This document shows, piece by piece, positions 17,096 to 28,660 of a stretch of 38,666 nt of DNA. Position 1 is the stretch's first letter, and each line of letters opens with the position of its first letter. Position numbers and translations under genes: made by a program. Location of the stretch: positions 1-38,666 of the forward strand of contig JAFYDA010000004.1 of NCBI GenBank assembly GCA_017545045.1. The letters run 5' to 3'. The notes under the pieces were generated by a model. The model worked only from the letters and a program-made list of their open reading frames with translations, searched no databases and had not been told where the DNA came from. The stretch is from Prevotella sp. Its GTDB lineage: Bacteria > Bacteroidota > Bacteroidia > Bacteroidales > Bacteroidaceae.

Positions 17096-17127
17096 CACCG
17101 CAGAGACACAGAGAACACAGAGTTTTT
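17096..17127 (+). repeat. Left arm of a 32-bp inverted repeat flanking the GxxExxY remnant
   Basis: The arm begins CACCGCAGAGACACAGAG and ends in AGTTTTT, immediately before the remnant's ATG at 17128. It matches the reverse complement of 17335-17366 at 29 of 32 positions. Confidence 0.9.
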
Positions 17128-17334
17128 ATGCTTAGTCAAGAAAGACTTTCATATTTGAATAGTATTTCCAATAAAATTATTGGAGCTGCTATTGAGGTTC
17201 ATAAGGAATTAGGGCCAGGACTCTTGGACTCTGTATAGATTGTGGAATTGAAATCGGTTGATACAATCAATCCAATACATGAGGCGCAGTTTGAGTTATT
17301 GAAGAATGGCGTAAGACGCAGAGTATTAGGATAA
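17128..17334 (+). pseudogene. Decayed GxxExxY-family gene
   Basis: The sequence starts with an ATG and reads as the front of a GxxExxY protein: LSYLNSISNKIIGAAIEVHK, then ELGPGLLDSV. A TAG at 17236-17238 falls where the family has the Tyr of GxxExxY. The same frame continues with IVELKSVDTINPIHEAQ, the family's nuclease-like core, and [14 protein letters not shown], its C-terminus, to TAA at 17332-17334. Only about 68 codons remain of about 125. At least two internal segments are therefore missing: between SVY and IVELK, and after HEAQ. The family is common in Bacteroidetes and environmental bacteria; its function is not established. The whole unit lies between two inverted repeats. Confidence 0.85.
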
Positions 17335-17366
17335 AAAAACTCTGTGTCCTCTGTGCCTCTGTGGTG
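17335..17366 (-). repeat. Right arm of the 32-bp inverted repeat
   Basis: This arm is the inverted partner of 17096-17127 with three mismatches and begins one base after the remnant's stop codon. It ends 18 nt before the mutB ATG. Confidence 0.9.
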
Positions 17367-17384
17367 AGTAAAAATAAAGAAAAG

Positions 17385-19550
<2,166 letters not shown>

Positions 19551-19573
19551 CCCCGCTGTGAAGCATTAACACC

Positions 19574-19610
19574 AAGCGGCGCATCCGTACTCTTCGGGTG
19601 CGCCGCTTTT
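19574..19610 (+). terminator. Rho-independent terminator of mutAB
   Basis: AAGCGGCGCA (19574-19583) pairs with TGCGCCGCTT (19599-19608), with extra inner pairing, and is followed by TTTT. Confidence 0.9.
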
Positions 19611-19614
19611 ATAA

Positions 19615-19698
19615 GCGCTACAGATTTCTGCGGAGGCGCTACAGAATCACAGGGAGGCTCCGCAGAATCACAGGGAGGCGCTACAGAAATCTGCGGAG
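19615..19698. repeat. Four 21-bp imperfect tandem repeats
   Basis: Units begin at 19615, 19636, 19657 and 19678. Units 1 and 4 are GCGCTACAG(ATTT/AAAT)CTGCGGAG forms that differ only in the centre; units 2 and 3 carry GAATCACAGGGAG. The array lies between the mutB terminator and htpG. The rest of the 357-bp gap (19699-19907) is AT-rich with a short alternating TACGCG/GCGTAC run at about 19733-19750 and no gene. No htpG promoter could be assigned with confidence. Confidence 0.85.
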
Positions 19699-19907
19699 GC
19701 TCCAAATTTTCGTGCACGTTTTTGGGGAGATAGCTACGCGTGCGCGTACGCATTATATATTAAGGTGTAACAGGTATCGGTTCACGGTTTATATGACTAA
19801 TTGGCAGATATTGAAAATTCTGCTGACGTTTTTCTGTGAATGGCATGATATTTGTGTCTTTTGGCACAGCAAATGGAATCATCAATCATTAACAAATAAT
19901 ACAAGCT

Positions 19908-21968
19908 ATGCAAAAAGGCAACATAGGGGTTACTACCGAGAACATTTTCCCCGTTATCAAAAAATTTCTCTACAGCGATCATGAGATTTTCCTGCGCGAA
20001 ATGATTTCTAACGCCGTTGACGCCACTCAGAAGCTGAAGACCCTCCAACAGAAGGGCGACTTCAAGGGAGAACTGGGCGACCTGACCGTACGCGTCAGCA
20101 TGGATGCCGACAAGGGCACCATCACCATCAGTGATCACGGCATCGGCATGACCGAGGAGGAAATCGACAAGTATATCAACCAGATAGCTTTCTCAGGCGT
20201 CAGTGACTTCTTGGAAAAATACAAGGACAACGCCAACAACATCATCGGCCATTTCGGACTGGGCTTCTACTCCTCGTTCATGGTATCGAAGAAAGTGGAA
20301 ATCATCACCAAAAGCTGGCAGGAGGGTGCCAAGGCCGTGAAGTGGAGCTGCGACGGTTCGCCTGCCTACGAGATTGACGAGGCCACCCGTGAGGAACGCG
20401 GCTCCGACATCATCCTCTACATCGACGACGATTGTAAGGAGTTCCTCGACAAGAACAAACTTGAAGGACTGCTCAACAAATACTGTAAGTTCATGGCCGT
20501 GCCCGTTGCGTTCGGAAAGAAGCAGGAGTGGTCGAGCGACGAGAAGAAAATGGTGGACACCCAGGAGGACAATATCATTAATAATGTGGAGCCACTGTGG
20601 ACCAAGACCCCGTCGACGCTGAAGGACGAGGACTACAAGTCGTTCTACCGCACGCTCTACCCCATGAGCGACGAGCCGCTGTTCTGGATTCACCTGAACG
20701 TGGACTACCCCTTCAACCTCACCGGTATTCTCTACTTCCCGAAGATCAAGTCGAACATCGAGCTGCAGCGCAATAAGATCCAGCTTTACTGCAATCAGGT
20801 GTTCGTCACCGACCAGGTGGAGGGCATCGTGCCTGAGTTCCTGACACTGCTCCACGGCGTCATCGACTCACCGGACATTCCCCTGAACGTGAGCCGCAGC
20901 TACCTGCAGAGCGACCGTGAGGTGAAGAAGATCTCGACCTACATCACCAAGAAAGTGGCCGACCGCCTGAAGTCCATCTTCAACGAGAACCGTAAGGATT
21001 ACGAGGAGAAGTGGGACGACCTGAAACTCTTCATCAATTACGGCATCCTTAGCGAAGAAGGCTTTTACGACCGTGCGAAGGAGTTTGCACTGATGAAGGA
21101 CGTCGACGGAAAGTACTTCACCTTCGACGAATACAAGAAACTGATTGAGGCCTCGCAGAAAGATAAGGACGACACGCTCATCTACCTCTACGCAACAGAT
21201 AAGGAGGAACAGTATTCCTATATCAAGGCCGCTCAGGACAAGGGTTACTCTGTGCTGCTGCTTGACGGCCAACTCGACGTGCCCACCATCCAGACCTTAG
21301 AGCAGAAGTTCGAGAAGAGTCGTTTTACCCGTGTCGACAGCGACATTATCGACCGTCTGATAGTGAAGAGCGATACACCGAAGAGCAATCTCAGCGAGAG
21401 CGACAGTGACAATTTGTCTGCCGTCTTCAAGTCGCAACTGCCAAAACTGGAGAAGACCGAATTCATGGTGCAGGTCGATGCGCTGGGCAGTGAGGCACGT
21501 CCCGTCATCATTACCCAGAACGAATGGATGCGCCGCATGAAGGAGATGAGTAAGTTCCAGCAAGGCATGAATTTCTACGGTCAGATGCCCGACTCGATGA
21601 ACATTGTGCTGAACAGTGACCACCCGTTGGTGAAGCGCGTGCTTGATGAGTCGAAAGCAGCCACCGAAGAAGCCCTGAAGCCTATTGAGGCAGAACTAAG
21701 GGGACAGGAAGCACGGTTAGCCGCCATCCGTTCCTCACAGGAGAAGAAGAAATACGACGAACTGACACAGGAGGACAAAGATCAGAAGGCAGAAGCCGAG
21801 AAGGCTGTTCAGGAACAGAAGGACAAGAAGCAACAGGTGATAGCCGACTACGCTAAAGGCAATGATGTCGTCCACCAGCTCATCGACCTCGCCCTCCTTC
21901 AGAACGGCATGCTGAAAGGCGAAGCGCTCGACCGTTTCCTCAAGCGTTCCGTTGAACTGATTAAGTAA
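19908..21968 (+). CDS. htpG: Molecular chaperone HtpG (Hsp90)
   Basis: HtpG is the cytoplasmic bacterial Hsp90, an ATP-driven folding chaperone. The 686-residue protein opens with the GHKL ATPase domain: SDHEIFLREMISNAVDAT holds the catalytic Glu and the Asn of the N-box, followed by ISDHGIGMTEEEID and GHFGLGFYSSFMV. The middle domain contains FWIHLNVDYPFNLTGILYFP and the conserved PLNVSRSYLQSD. The C-terminal dimerisation region has a highly charged segment (about 600-650). Length is somewhat above E. coli HtpG (624), typical for Bacteroidetes. It is a single-gene unit ended by the hairpin at 21991. Confidence 0.97.
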   Translation: MQKGNIGVTTENIFPVIKKFLYSDHEIFLREMISNAVDATQKLKTLQQKGDFKGELGDLTVRVSMDADKGTITISDHGIGMTEEEIDKYINQIAFSGVSDFLEKYKDNANNIIGHFGLGFYSSFMVSKKVEIITKSWQEGAKAVKWSCDGSPAYEIDEATREERGSDIILYIDDDCKEFLDKNKLEGLLNKYCKFMAVPVAFGKKQEWSSDEKKMVDTQEDNIINNVEPLWTKTPSTLKDEDYKSFYRTLYPMSDEPLFWIHLNVDYPFNLTGILYFPKIKSNIELQRNKIQLYCNQVFVTDQVEGIVPEFLTLLHGVIDSPDIPLNVSRSYLQSDREVKKISTYITKKVADRLKSIFNENRKDYEEKWDDLKLFINYGILSEEGFYDRAKEFALMKDVDGKYFTFDEYKKLIEASQKDKDDTLIYLYATDKEEQYSYIKAAQDKGYSVLLLDGQLDVPTIQTLEQKFEKSRFTRVDSDIIDRLIVKSDTPKSNLSESDSDNLSAVFKSQLPKLEKTEFMVQVDALGSEARPVIITQNEWMRRMKEMSKFQQGMNFYGQMPDSMNIVLNSDHPLVKRVLDESKAATEEALKPIEAELRGQEARLAAIRSSQEKKKYDELTQEDKDQKAEAEKAVQEQKDKKQQVIADYAKGNDVVHQLIDLALLQNGMLKGEALDRFLKRSVELIK

Positions 21969-21990
21969 TAAAGCATACGCCCATTATCAT

Positions 21991-22030
21991 GTGCGAAGAC
22001 TCTGTCAACCAGCAGAATCTTCGCACTTTT
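21991..22030 (+). terminator. Rho-independent terminator of htpG
   Basis: GTGCGAAGA (21991-21999) pairs with TCTTCGCAC (22018-22026) and a run of T follows. It is also the only hairpin beyond the convergent minus-strand gyrA-TPR unit, where its U-tract is poor. Confidence 0.85.
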
Positions 22031-22031
22031 T

Positions 22032-23219
22032 CTATTTCAACAACTTATCTATTTCGTCGAACTGACGACCCATATTCAAGTTGAGATAGATGCGATAGAG
22101 AGCCGGCCCCCATTTTTGTTTCTGCTCTGGAGCAAGCTGGCGGTATTTTTCCATGTATGGCAGAGCTTTCTGATAAGTGGACCGCTGTCGTTTCTTATCA
22201 CGAAGAGGATGAAACTTGAGTGCCTGGTTAAGATAGGCTGTGCCGGCATAGTAATAGGGTTCCGGCAGAGAATCATTCTGGCCTATGAGTTGATTGCAAA
22301 GCTGAATACACTTTTCGTAGTGTCCCATATTAAAAAGAACGGTAAGTTTAGCAAACTGATAGAGTTCACTGCTATCATTGAATTCCAGCGCACGATTAAC
22401 CACCCGGAGCGCCTCTGTGTTTTCTCCCCGTGCAGTATAATAGTCCATCAAGCGGGGGAAGAAGTAGTTATTCTGTGGATAGAGCCGGAATCCCTCACGA
22501 AGAGTTTCCAAATACAAAGAATCGTCTTTTAGCCATAGACGGGCCTCAGCCATGTACTGCAGGGTGAATTCGGCCTTTGCCGTATCCTTCAATGCCAGAT
22601 GACGATGACGCAAGGTCAGTACGGGGTCATTCAGGCGGAATGCACTATAAGTAGCCCAATAGGCAGCCTCAGGAAGACGTGAATCCGTGCTGTCAAGCCT
22701 ATAAGAAGAGAACAGTGGCTGGCGGACGCAATCCATATAAGCCTCGCTGAACTCAAAGGCCTTCCTGAAGTCAGCGTGCCTGACGTAGTAGGTGCTGCCA
22801 AAGAAAAGATTGGGGCGGAACTTCATCAGTTGTTCTGCATTTTCCTTGCGATATTCAGGATTCACACGTCCCTTCTTGTCGGGACGCATATCGAGCGAGT
22901 CGAGCGCTTCTGCTACGGTAAAAAGACGCCGCGTCAGCTCAAAGAACTGGGCTGTGTCCTGCCGCTGTTTCATATACAGCTTCTCGTTGACGGCCTCATA
23001 CTGTTTGAGCACGGCTTCATACCATACAGCATAAATCCGCTTGTTATCCCGATTAGCCGAGTCTTTTAACAGACCTGTCATCAATTGCTCAGCTTGTTCC
23101 ACACCCCTACCGCTCTTCAAGATAGTCCGTGCCTGACTAAGCTCTTTCTTCTGAGCCATCATCAGGCACGGTATTACAAAGAGGAAGAGAAGTGTTAAGA
23201 CTTTTGCCTTTAACTTCAT
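22032..23219 (-). CDS. Secreted TPR-repeat protein (second of a paralogous pair)
   Basis: The 395-residue precursor has a signal peptide (about 1-22, ending CLMMAQ), then helical TPR-like repeats to the C-terminus, for example the segment with NYFFPRLMDYYTARGENTEA. It shares layout with the upstream neighbour, including a matching loop: DMRPDKKGRVNPEYR here and NMPNEKGKVKPKYR there. It is therefore probably a duplicate that has diverged. The gap to the neighbour is 22 nt, so both probably sit in one transcript behind gyrA. A scaffold role in the periplasm or outer membrane is plausible; the partner is unknown. Confidence 0.85.
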   Translation of the reverse strand: MKLKAKVLTLLFLFVIPCLMMAQKKELSQARTILKSGRGVEQAEQLMTGLLKDSANRDNKRIYAVWYEAVLKQYEAVNEKLYMKQRQDTAQFFELTRRLFTVAEALDSLDMRPDKKGRVNPEYRKENAEQLMKFRPNLFFGSTYYVRHADFRKAFEFSEAYMDCVRQPLFSSYRLDSTDSRLPEAAYWATYSAFRLNDPVLTLRHRHLALKDTAKAEFTLQYMAEARLWLKDDSLYLETLREGFRLYPQNNYFFPRLMDYYTARGENTEALRVVNRALEFNDSSELYQFAKLTVLFNMGHYEKCIQLCNQLIGQNDSLPEPYYYAGTAYLNQALKFHPLRDKKRQRSTYQKALPYMEKYRQLAPEQKQKWGPALYRIYLNLNMGRQFDEIDKLLK

Positions 23220-23241
23220 CTACCGATATTTGCTACTATGA

Positions 23242-24486
23242 TTAATTGTTACCAAGCAGTGCTTCAATCTCGCTGGCCTTGTCGCTCTCGCCAAGAGAGT
23301 AGTACATCTGATAGAGGGCGTAACGCCAGTCGACAGTCTCGTGGTTGGGGTCAAGTTCACGCACTTTCTCCAGATAGGTCTTCGCATCGGTGAGTATAAC
23401 CTTGATCTTGTCGGCGTTGGCCTTTGTCAGCATTCCTGTCTTCTTGTCGGCCAACTGATCCTTCAGACCAATGGCTTTTGAATTGAGCGAAACACCTGCC
23501 TGATAGGCTGCAGCAATATAAGTAGGATCAATCTCAAACGCTTTCTTATAGCACTCCACGGCTTCATCAAACTTGCCGCTCAAGCGAAGAGCCTCACCCT
23601 TGTAAGTATAGCCGAACTTGTCATCGGGATTCTTTGCAATCTCACCCTCTGCCCACTTCAAAAGCTCTTCATTATTACCAGAGTTCAGGTAGTAGTCACC
23701 AATCCATGCCGAATAGCGCTGATCCTGCGGGAACTTGGCACTGGCATCCTTCAGCATGTCGATATACTCCAAAGTGTCCTGATGAGTCTTCATCGTCTCA
23801 CGCTTCGAGAACACCAGAATTTCAGTAACATCCTTGGCCTTTGACTCGTCCTGGGCAGCAATCTGTGCAAACTTGATGACATTAGGATAATCCTTGCTCT
23901 GATAAGCTGCCAAGCTGGCAAAATAGGCCACCTCTGTTTTAAATTGATCCTGTGACATGTCTATTCCCGTGAAAAGCGGAGCGTCGCCACTCTCTACGTA
24001 CAGGGCAAATGCCTTGAAAGCAGCGGGATAGTTTTTCTGATTGTACTCGTACTGTCCAGCATTAATGCACTGCAGACGTCCGTTCTGATATATCTTCTGA
24101 CTCTCTGCACGATACTTAGGCTTCACCTTACCCTTTTCATTGGGCATGTTGTCATACTCATCGCACTTGAGAGCTGCCTCAAAAGCAGACACGATAGAAG
24201 CATGCATGGTGGGCTCGTCAACGGGCACGTTGGTTTGTTTCACCTGATTCTCAATCTTCTTGGCCTGAATATCAGCGAACGTCTGATAGTAGGCAGTACT
24301 CAACAAGTTCCATGCTGATGCCTTTTCCTCATTAGTACCGGCGTTCAGTGCAGGCTGAACTGCCTTGATTGCCTCTTCAACATCACCCTTATCCAAGAGC
24401 TTCTTAGCGTTTTTAACAACATCTGCCTGAGCAAAAGCTGTCATTGTTGCTGCGGCCATCATGGCCATCATCATCATTCTTTTCAT
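23242..24486 (-). CDS. Secreted TPR-repeat protein (first of a paralogous pair)
   Basis: The 414-residue precursor has a Met-rich signal peptide (MKRMMMMAMMAAATMTAFAQ, cleavage after AQ). The mature protein is almost entirely TPR-like helices. The best repeat, at about 300-335, contains GEALRLSGKFDEAVECYKKA followed by FEIDPTYIAAAYQAG. It begins 26 nt after the gyrA stop on the same strand, so it is likely co-transcribed with gyrase. Such TPR proteins bind other proteins; no enzymatic motif is visible. It is paralogous to the next gene. The partner and role are unknown. Confidence 0.88.
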   Translation of the reverse strand: MKRMMMMAMMAAATMTAFAQADVVKNAKKLLDKGDVEEAIKAVQPALNAGTNEEKASAWNLLSTAYYQTFADIQAKKIENQVKQTNVPVDEPTMHASIVSAFEAALKCDEYDNMPNEKGKVKPKYRAESQKIYQNGRLQCINAGQYEYNQKNYPAAFKAFALYVESGDAPLFTGIDMSQDQFKTEVAYFASLAAYQSKDYPNVIKFAQIAAQDESKAKDVTEILVFSKRETMKTHQDTLEYIDMLKDASAKFPQDQRYSAWIGDYYLNSGNNEELLKWAEGEIAKNPDDKFGYTYKGEALRLSGKFDEAVECYKKAFEIDPTYIAAAYQAGVSLNSKAIGLKDQLADKKTGMLTKANADKIKVILTDAKTYLEKVRELDPNHETVDWRYALYQMYYSLGESDKASEIEALLGNN

Positions 24487-24512
24487 AAGTCTTTTTATTT
24501 TGGTTAAACATA

Positions 24513-27053
24513 TTATTCCTCACCAGTGAAGTCCACCAAAGGAACTTCGGATTCCGGAATTTCTTCATTTACAATCTCTGCTTCCTCAATATCCTCGTCC
24601 TGATTAGACATCACCTTGCAGACGCTGGCGATGGTATCGTTCTTCTTTGTAAGGTTAATGAGTCGTACGCCCTGGGTTGCACGGCCCATGACGCGCACAT
24701 CGGCCACCTTCAGACGAATCAAAACACCACTCTTGTTAATGATCATCAGATCGTTCTCGTCGGTCACAACCTTAATGGCTACCAACCGACCTGTCTTTTC
24801 TGTCACAGCAAGCGTCTTCACACCCTTGGCACCACGGGCTGTCTTACGATAGTCCTCTACCTCTGAGCGCTTACCGTAGCCATTCTCTGAAACGACCATA
24901 ATGGTTTCTGACTGCGGGTCGTTGACACACACCATGCCAACCACCTCATCATCGCCGCCATCGGTACGCATGCCAATGACACCAGTAGATATGCGCCCCA
25001 TAGTGCGTACATCGTTCTCATCGAAGCGGACGGCACGTCCGTTGCGGTTAGCTAACAGCAGTTCGTTGTGACCGTTGGTAAGACGAACGCCTACCACCTC
25101 GTCGCCCTCATTGATATTGATGGCACGGACACCTGCTGCGCGCACATTCCTATAATCATATAGACAGGTCTTCTTGATGATGCCCTGCTTAGTTGCAAAC
25201 ACGACATAATGGGACTTCAAGAACTCCTCATCGTTGAAGTTCTTGATGCGCAAAACGGCATTGATGGCATCGTCGGGCTCTATATTGAGCATATTCTGGA
25301 TGGCACGGCCCTTGGAGTTCTTGTCACCCTCAGGAATCTCGTAGCACTTCTGCCAGTAGCAGCGACCTTTCTGGGTGAAGAAGAGCAGCGTGTTGTGCAT
25401 CGTGGCAGGATAGATGTACTCCGTGAAGTCGTTGTCGCGATGACGGGCTCCCTTCGAGCCCATGCCCCCACGACCCTGAGCATGGAATTCATCGAGATTG
25501 GTACGCTTGATGTATCCCATGTGCGAAATAGTGATGACCACAGAGTCATCGGGATAGAAGTCCTCGGCATTGAACTCATGATCGAACGGGATAATCTCCG
25601 TGCGGCGCTCATCACCATACTTCTCCTTCACCTCTAACAGGTCGTTCTTCATCACTTCCTTGCAACGTTCCGGATTGTCGAGAATTTCCTGCAAGTCGGC
25701 AATCAGTTTCTGCAGGTCATCGTACTCCTGATGCAACTGATCTACACGCAGACCCGTCAGCTGAGCCAATCGCATGTCGACAATGGCTTTCGACTGTAGT
25801 TCATCCAACTCAAAGCGAGCCTCAAGATTACGCTGAGCATCGGTTGGAGTCTTTGAATTACGGATGATGTGTACCACCTCGTCAATGTTGTTCACAGCTA
25901 TAATCAACCCCTCAAGAATGTGAGCACGCTCCTGAGCCTTACGCAAATCGTATTTCGTACGGCGGATAGTGACGTCGTGTCGGTGTTCGATAAAATATTT
26001 CACACACTCCTTCAGCGTCAACAGACGAGGACGTCCTTTTACCAGTGCAATATTATTGACAGAGAACGAACTCTGCAGAGCCGTCATCTTAAAGAGCTTG
26101 TTAAGCAACACATTAGCATTGGCATCACGCTTCACATCGACCACGATACGCATACCCTGACGACCTGACTCATCGTTGACATTAGCCACGCCCTCAATCT
26201 TGTGTTGGTTGGCGAGATCGGCAATATAGGCCACTAAATCAGCCTTGTTCACGCCGTATGGAATCTCTGTGACCACAATCTTGTCGTGGGTCTCACCGCT
26301 CTCGATCTCGGCCTTGGCACGCATCACGATACGTCCGCGACCAGTCTCGTAAGCATCCTTCACACCCTGCAGACCATAGATATAAGCGCCTGTTGGGAAG
26401 TCGGGACCTGGTATGAACTGCATCAGGCCCTCGGTATCGATATCAGGATTGTCGATATATGCGCAGCAGCCATCGATCACCTCGCCCAGGTTGTGGGTAG
26501 GCATATTGGTAGCCATACCTACGGCGATACCGTTACCACCGTTAACCAGCAGGTTAGGAATCTTGGTAGGCATAACGGTTGGCTCCTCGAGCGAGTCGTC
26601 GAAGTTAGGCGCCATGTCAACGGTCTCCTTATCCAGGTCGTCCATGATGTGCTCACCCATCTTTGAGAGGCGGCACTCGGTGTAACGCATGGCAGCTGGC
26701 GAGTCGCCATCTACCGAACCGAAGTTACCCTGGCCGTCGACCAGTGTGTAACGCATGTTCCAATCCTGGGCCATACGCACCAGGGCACCGTATACTGAAG
26801 AGTCGCCGTGTGGGTGGTATTTACCAAGCACCTCACCTACTACGCGGGCGCACTTCTTGTAAGGCTGTGTAGACACGTTGTTGATGTTCATCATACCATA
26901 GAGGATACGGCGATGAACTGGCTTGAAGCCATCTCGAACATCGGGCAGAGCACGGGCCACGATTACTGACATAGAGTAATCGATGTAGCTCGACTTCATC
27001 TCTTCTTCGATGTTGATCTTAATAATTCTGTCGTTGTCGAATGTTTGATCCAT
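24513..27053 (-). CDS. gyrA: DNA gyrase subunit A
   Basis: GyrA cuts and rejoins DNA during negative supercoiling. The 846-residue protein has the catalytic Tyr124 in [10 protein letters not shown] and the quinolone-region motif [17 protein letters not shown] (82-98). In that motif the residue matching E. coli Ser83 is Ser85, but the position matching Asp87 is Gly89. The C-terminal beta-pinwheel carries a GyrA-box, [10 protein letters not shown]. The acidic tail ([17 protein letters not shown]) is typical of gyrase. The frame is open to a TTG one codon earlier; I chose the ATG at 27053. Two TPR genes follow within 26 nt. The gyrase rather than ParC assignment rests on the full pinwheel and the GyrA-box. 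Confidence 0.96.
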   Translation of the reverse strand: MDQTFDNDRIIKINIEEEMKSSYIDYSMSVIVARALPDVRDGFKPVHRRILYGMMNINNVSTQPYKKCARVVGEVLGKYHPHGDSSVYGALVRMAQDWNMRYTLVDGQGNFGSVDGDSPAAMRYTECRLSKMGEHIMDDLDKETVDMAPNFDDSLEEPTVMPTKIPNLLVNGGNGIAVGMATNMPTHNLGEVIDGCCAYIDNPDIDTEGLMQFIPGPDFPTGAYIYGLQGVKDAYETGRGRIVMRAKAEIESGETHDKIVVTEIPYGVNKADLVAYIADLANQHKIEGVANVNDESGRQGMRIVVDVKRDANANVLLNKLFKMTALQSSFSVNNIALVKGRPRLLTLKECVKYFIEHRHDVTIRRTKYDLRKAQERAHILEGLIIAVNNIDEVVHIIRNSKTPTDAQRNLEARFELDELQSKAIVDMRLAQLTGLRVDQLHQEYDDLQKLIADLQEILDNPERCKEVMKNDLLEVKEKYGDERRTEIIPFDHEFNAEDFYPDDSVVITISHMGYIKRTNLDEFHAQGRGGMGSKGARHRDNDFTEYIYPATMHNTLLFFTQKGRCYWQKCYEIPEGDKNSKGRAIQNMLNIEPDDAINAVLRIKNFNDEEFLKSHYVVFATKQGIIKKTCLYDYRNVRAAGVRAININEGDEVVGVRLTNGHNELLLANRNGRAVRFDENDVRTMGRISTGVIGMRTDGGDDEVVGMVCVNDPQSETIMVVSENGYGKRSEVEDYRKTARGAKGVKTLAVTEKTGRLVAIKVVTDENDLMIINKSGVLIRLKVADVRVMGRATQGVRLINLTKKNDTIASVCKVMSNQDEDIEEAEIVNEEIPESEVPLVDFTGEE

Positions 27054-27162
27054 CAAATTAATTACTATTTATCGATTTACAATTTTCATTTTCAGATGCC
27101 CTCAAAGAAGCAAATTTTGCGTTTAAGGCACTTTTCAAGCCCTCTGACGCGTTTTCAGCCAA

Positions 27163-27193
27163 CAAAGGTACGAAGAAAAAACGAGAAATCAAT
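27163..27193 (-). promoter_or_regulatory. Promoter of gyrA
   Basis: On the minus strand ATTG (27193-27190), a 19-bp spacer and TACCTTTG (27170-27163) fit the -33/-7 pattern. The leader before the ATG at 27053 would be about 105 nt. Confidence 0.65.
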
Positions 27194-27275
27194 CATTCGT
27201 TAAGTAATTTTAGGTGTTCATGACGAAAAATAAACGATGACGAATATGTCAATAAAACATATTCTGAACTTTTTT

Positions 27276-27290
27276 GTGTTAAAATAACAC
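27276..27290. promoter_or_regulatory. Perfect palindrome upstream of the glyA promoter
   Basis: GTGTTA-AAA-TAACAC is a perfect inverted repeat with 6-bp arms, 20 bp before the glyA -7 box and so overlapping the -33 region. This is where an activator or repressor would bind. The 27057-27366 gap otherwise holds only the two divergent promoters. Confidence 0.45.
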
Positions 27291-27309
27291 GTAAATCAGA
27301 ATTTATTCG

Positions 27310-27317
27310 TAACTTTG
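27310..27317 (+). promoter_or_regulatory. -7 box of glyA
   Basis: TAACTTTG matches TAnnTTTG and lies 50 nt before the glyA ATG. The -33 position lacks TTTG and is covered by the palindrome, consistent with an activator-dependent promoter. Confidence 0.55.
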
Positions 27318-27366
27318 TAGCCGCAATCTTAAAAAGACTAAACAATTAAAACAATATAGACAAAAG

Positions 27367-28647
27367 ATGAAAAGAGACAACACCATCTTCGAGATGATTG
27401 AGCGCGAGCATCAGCGCCAGTTAAAAGGCATCGAACTGATTGCCAGTGAGAACTTTGTGAGCGACCAGGTGATGGAGGCCATGGGCTCATACCTGACCAA
27501 CAAGTATGCTGAGGGTTATCCCGGTAAGCGCTACTACGGCGGCTGTCAGGTGGTAGACGAGGTAGAGCAGTTGGCCATTGACCGCGTATGCAAACTGTTT
27601 GGTGCAGAGTACGCCAACGTACAGCCTCACTCTGGCGCACAAGCCAATGCTGCCGTACTGCTGGCAGTACTGCAGCCCGGCGACACCTTCATGGGACTGA
27701 ACCTGGCTCACGGCGGTCACCTGAGCCACGGCTCGCTGGTCAACACAAGTGGTATCCTCTATAAGCCCGTAGGCTACAACCTGAACGAGAAGACAGGTCG
27801 CGTGGACTATGATGAGATGGAGGCACTGGCACTGGAGCACAAGCCAAAGCTGATTATCGGTGGTGGCTCGGCCTATAGCCGTGAGTGGGACTACAAGCGC
27901 ATGCGCGAGATTGCCGACAAGGTGGGCGCACTGCTGATGATTGACATGGCTCACCCCGCAGGTCTGATTGCCGCTGGCTTGCTGGAGAACCCCGTAAAGT
28001 GGGCACACATCGTGACCTCAACAACCCACAAGACCCTGCGTGGTCCTCGTGGTGGTATCATCCTGCTGGGTAAGGACTTCGACAATCCTTGGGGACTAAA
28101 GACTCCTAAGGGTGAGATCAAGAAGATGTCTGCCCTGCTGAACAGCGCCGTATTCCCCGGACAGCAGGGTGGTCCGCTGGAGCACGTTATCGCTGCTAAG
28201 GCTGTGGCCTTCGGTGAGGCTCTGGAGCCCGAGTTCAAGGAGTGGGCCAAGCAAGTACAGAAGAACGCCAAGGTGCTGGCCGACGAGCTCATCAAGCGTG
28301 GCTTCACCATCGTCTCTGGTGGTACCGACAACCACTCTATGCTGGTTGACCTGCGCTCAAAATATCCTGAGCTGACTGGTAAGGTAGCCGAGAACGCACT
28401 GGTGGCTGCCGACATCACCGTCAACAAGAACATGGTGCCCTTCGATAGCCGTAGTGCTTTCCAGACTTCTGGTATCCGTCTGGGTACTCCTGCCATCACC
28501 ACACGTGGTGCTAAGGAAGACCTGATGATTCAGATTGCTGCATGGATTGAGGAAGTACTGAATGATCCTACCAACGAGGAGGTGATTGCCTCTGTACGCG
28601 CTCGTGTCAACGAGAAAATGAAGGAATATCCGCTGTTTGCGTACTAA
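27367..28647 (+). CDS. glyA: Serine hydroxymethyltransferase GlyA
   Basis: GlyA converts serine and tetrahydrofolate to glycine and methylene-tetrahydrofolate, the one-carbon donor used by ThyA in this same window. The 426-residue PLP enzyme has [10 protein letters not shown] near the start, then [15 protein letters not shown] and [12 protein letters not shown]. The PLP lysine is Lys222 in [12 protein letters not shown]. Length and motifs are normal. The 13-nt gap to the following CotH-type gene contains no promoter motif, so read-through is possible even though the two are not functionally related. Confidence 0.98.
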   Translation: MKRDNTIFEMIEREHQRQLKGIELIASENFVSDQVMEAMGSYLTNKYAEGYPGKRYYGGCQVVDEVEQLAIDRVCKLFGAEYANVQPHSGAQANAAVLLAVLQPGDTFMGLNLAHGGHLSHGSLVNTSGILYKPVGYNLNEKTGRVDYDEMEALALEHKPKLIIGGGSAYSREWDYKRMREIADKVGALLMIDMAHPAGLIAAGLLENPVKWAHIVTSTTHKTLRGPRGGIILLGKDFDNPWGLKTPKGEIKKMSALLNSAVFPGQQGGPLEHVIAAKAVAFGEALEPEFKEWAKQVQKNAKVLADELIKRGFTIVSGGTDNHSMLVDLRSKYPELTGKVAENALVAADITVNKNMVPFDSRSAFQTSGIRLGTPAITTRGAKEDLMIQIAAWIEEVLNDPTNEEVIASVRARVNEKMKEYPLFAY

Positions 28648-28660
28648 CCTAGTTTTGGTC

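Noticed and set aside
17236..17238. In-frame TAG read through as recoding
   Set aside because: The gene is about half the normal length with internal deletions, so a dead gene explains the stop better.
17096..17366. A complete insertion sequence
   Set aside because: There is no transposase, and I could not see target-site duplications beside the arms.
19615..19698. A CRISPR array
   Set aside because: The units are directly adjacent with no spacers and no cas genes are nearby.
24513..27053. ParC instead of GyrA
   Set aside because: The full C-terminal pinwheel, the GyrA-box and the acidic tail all fit gyrase.
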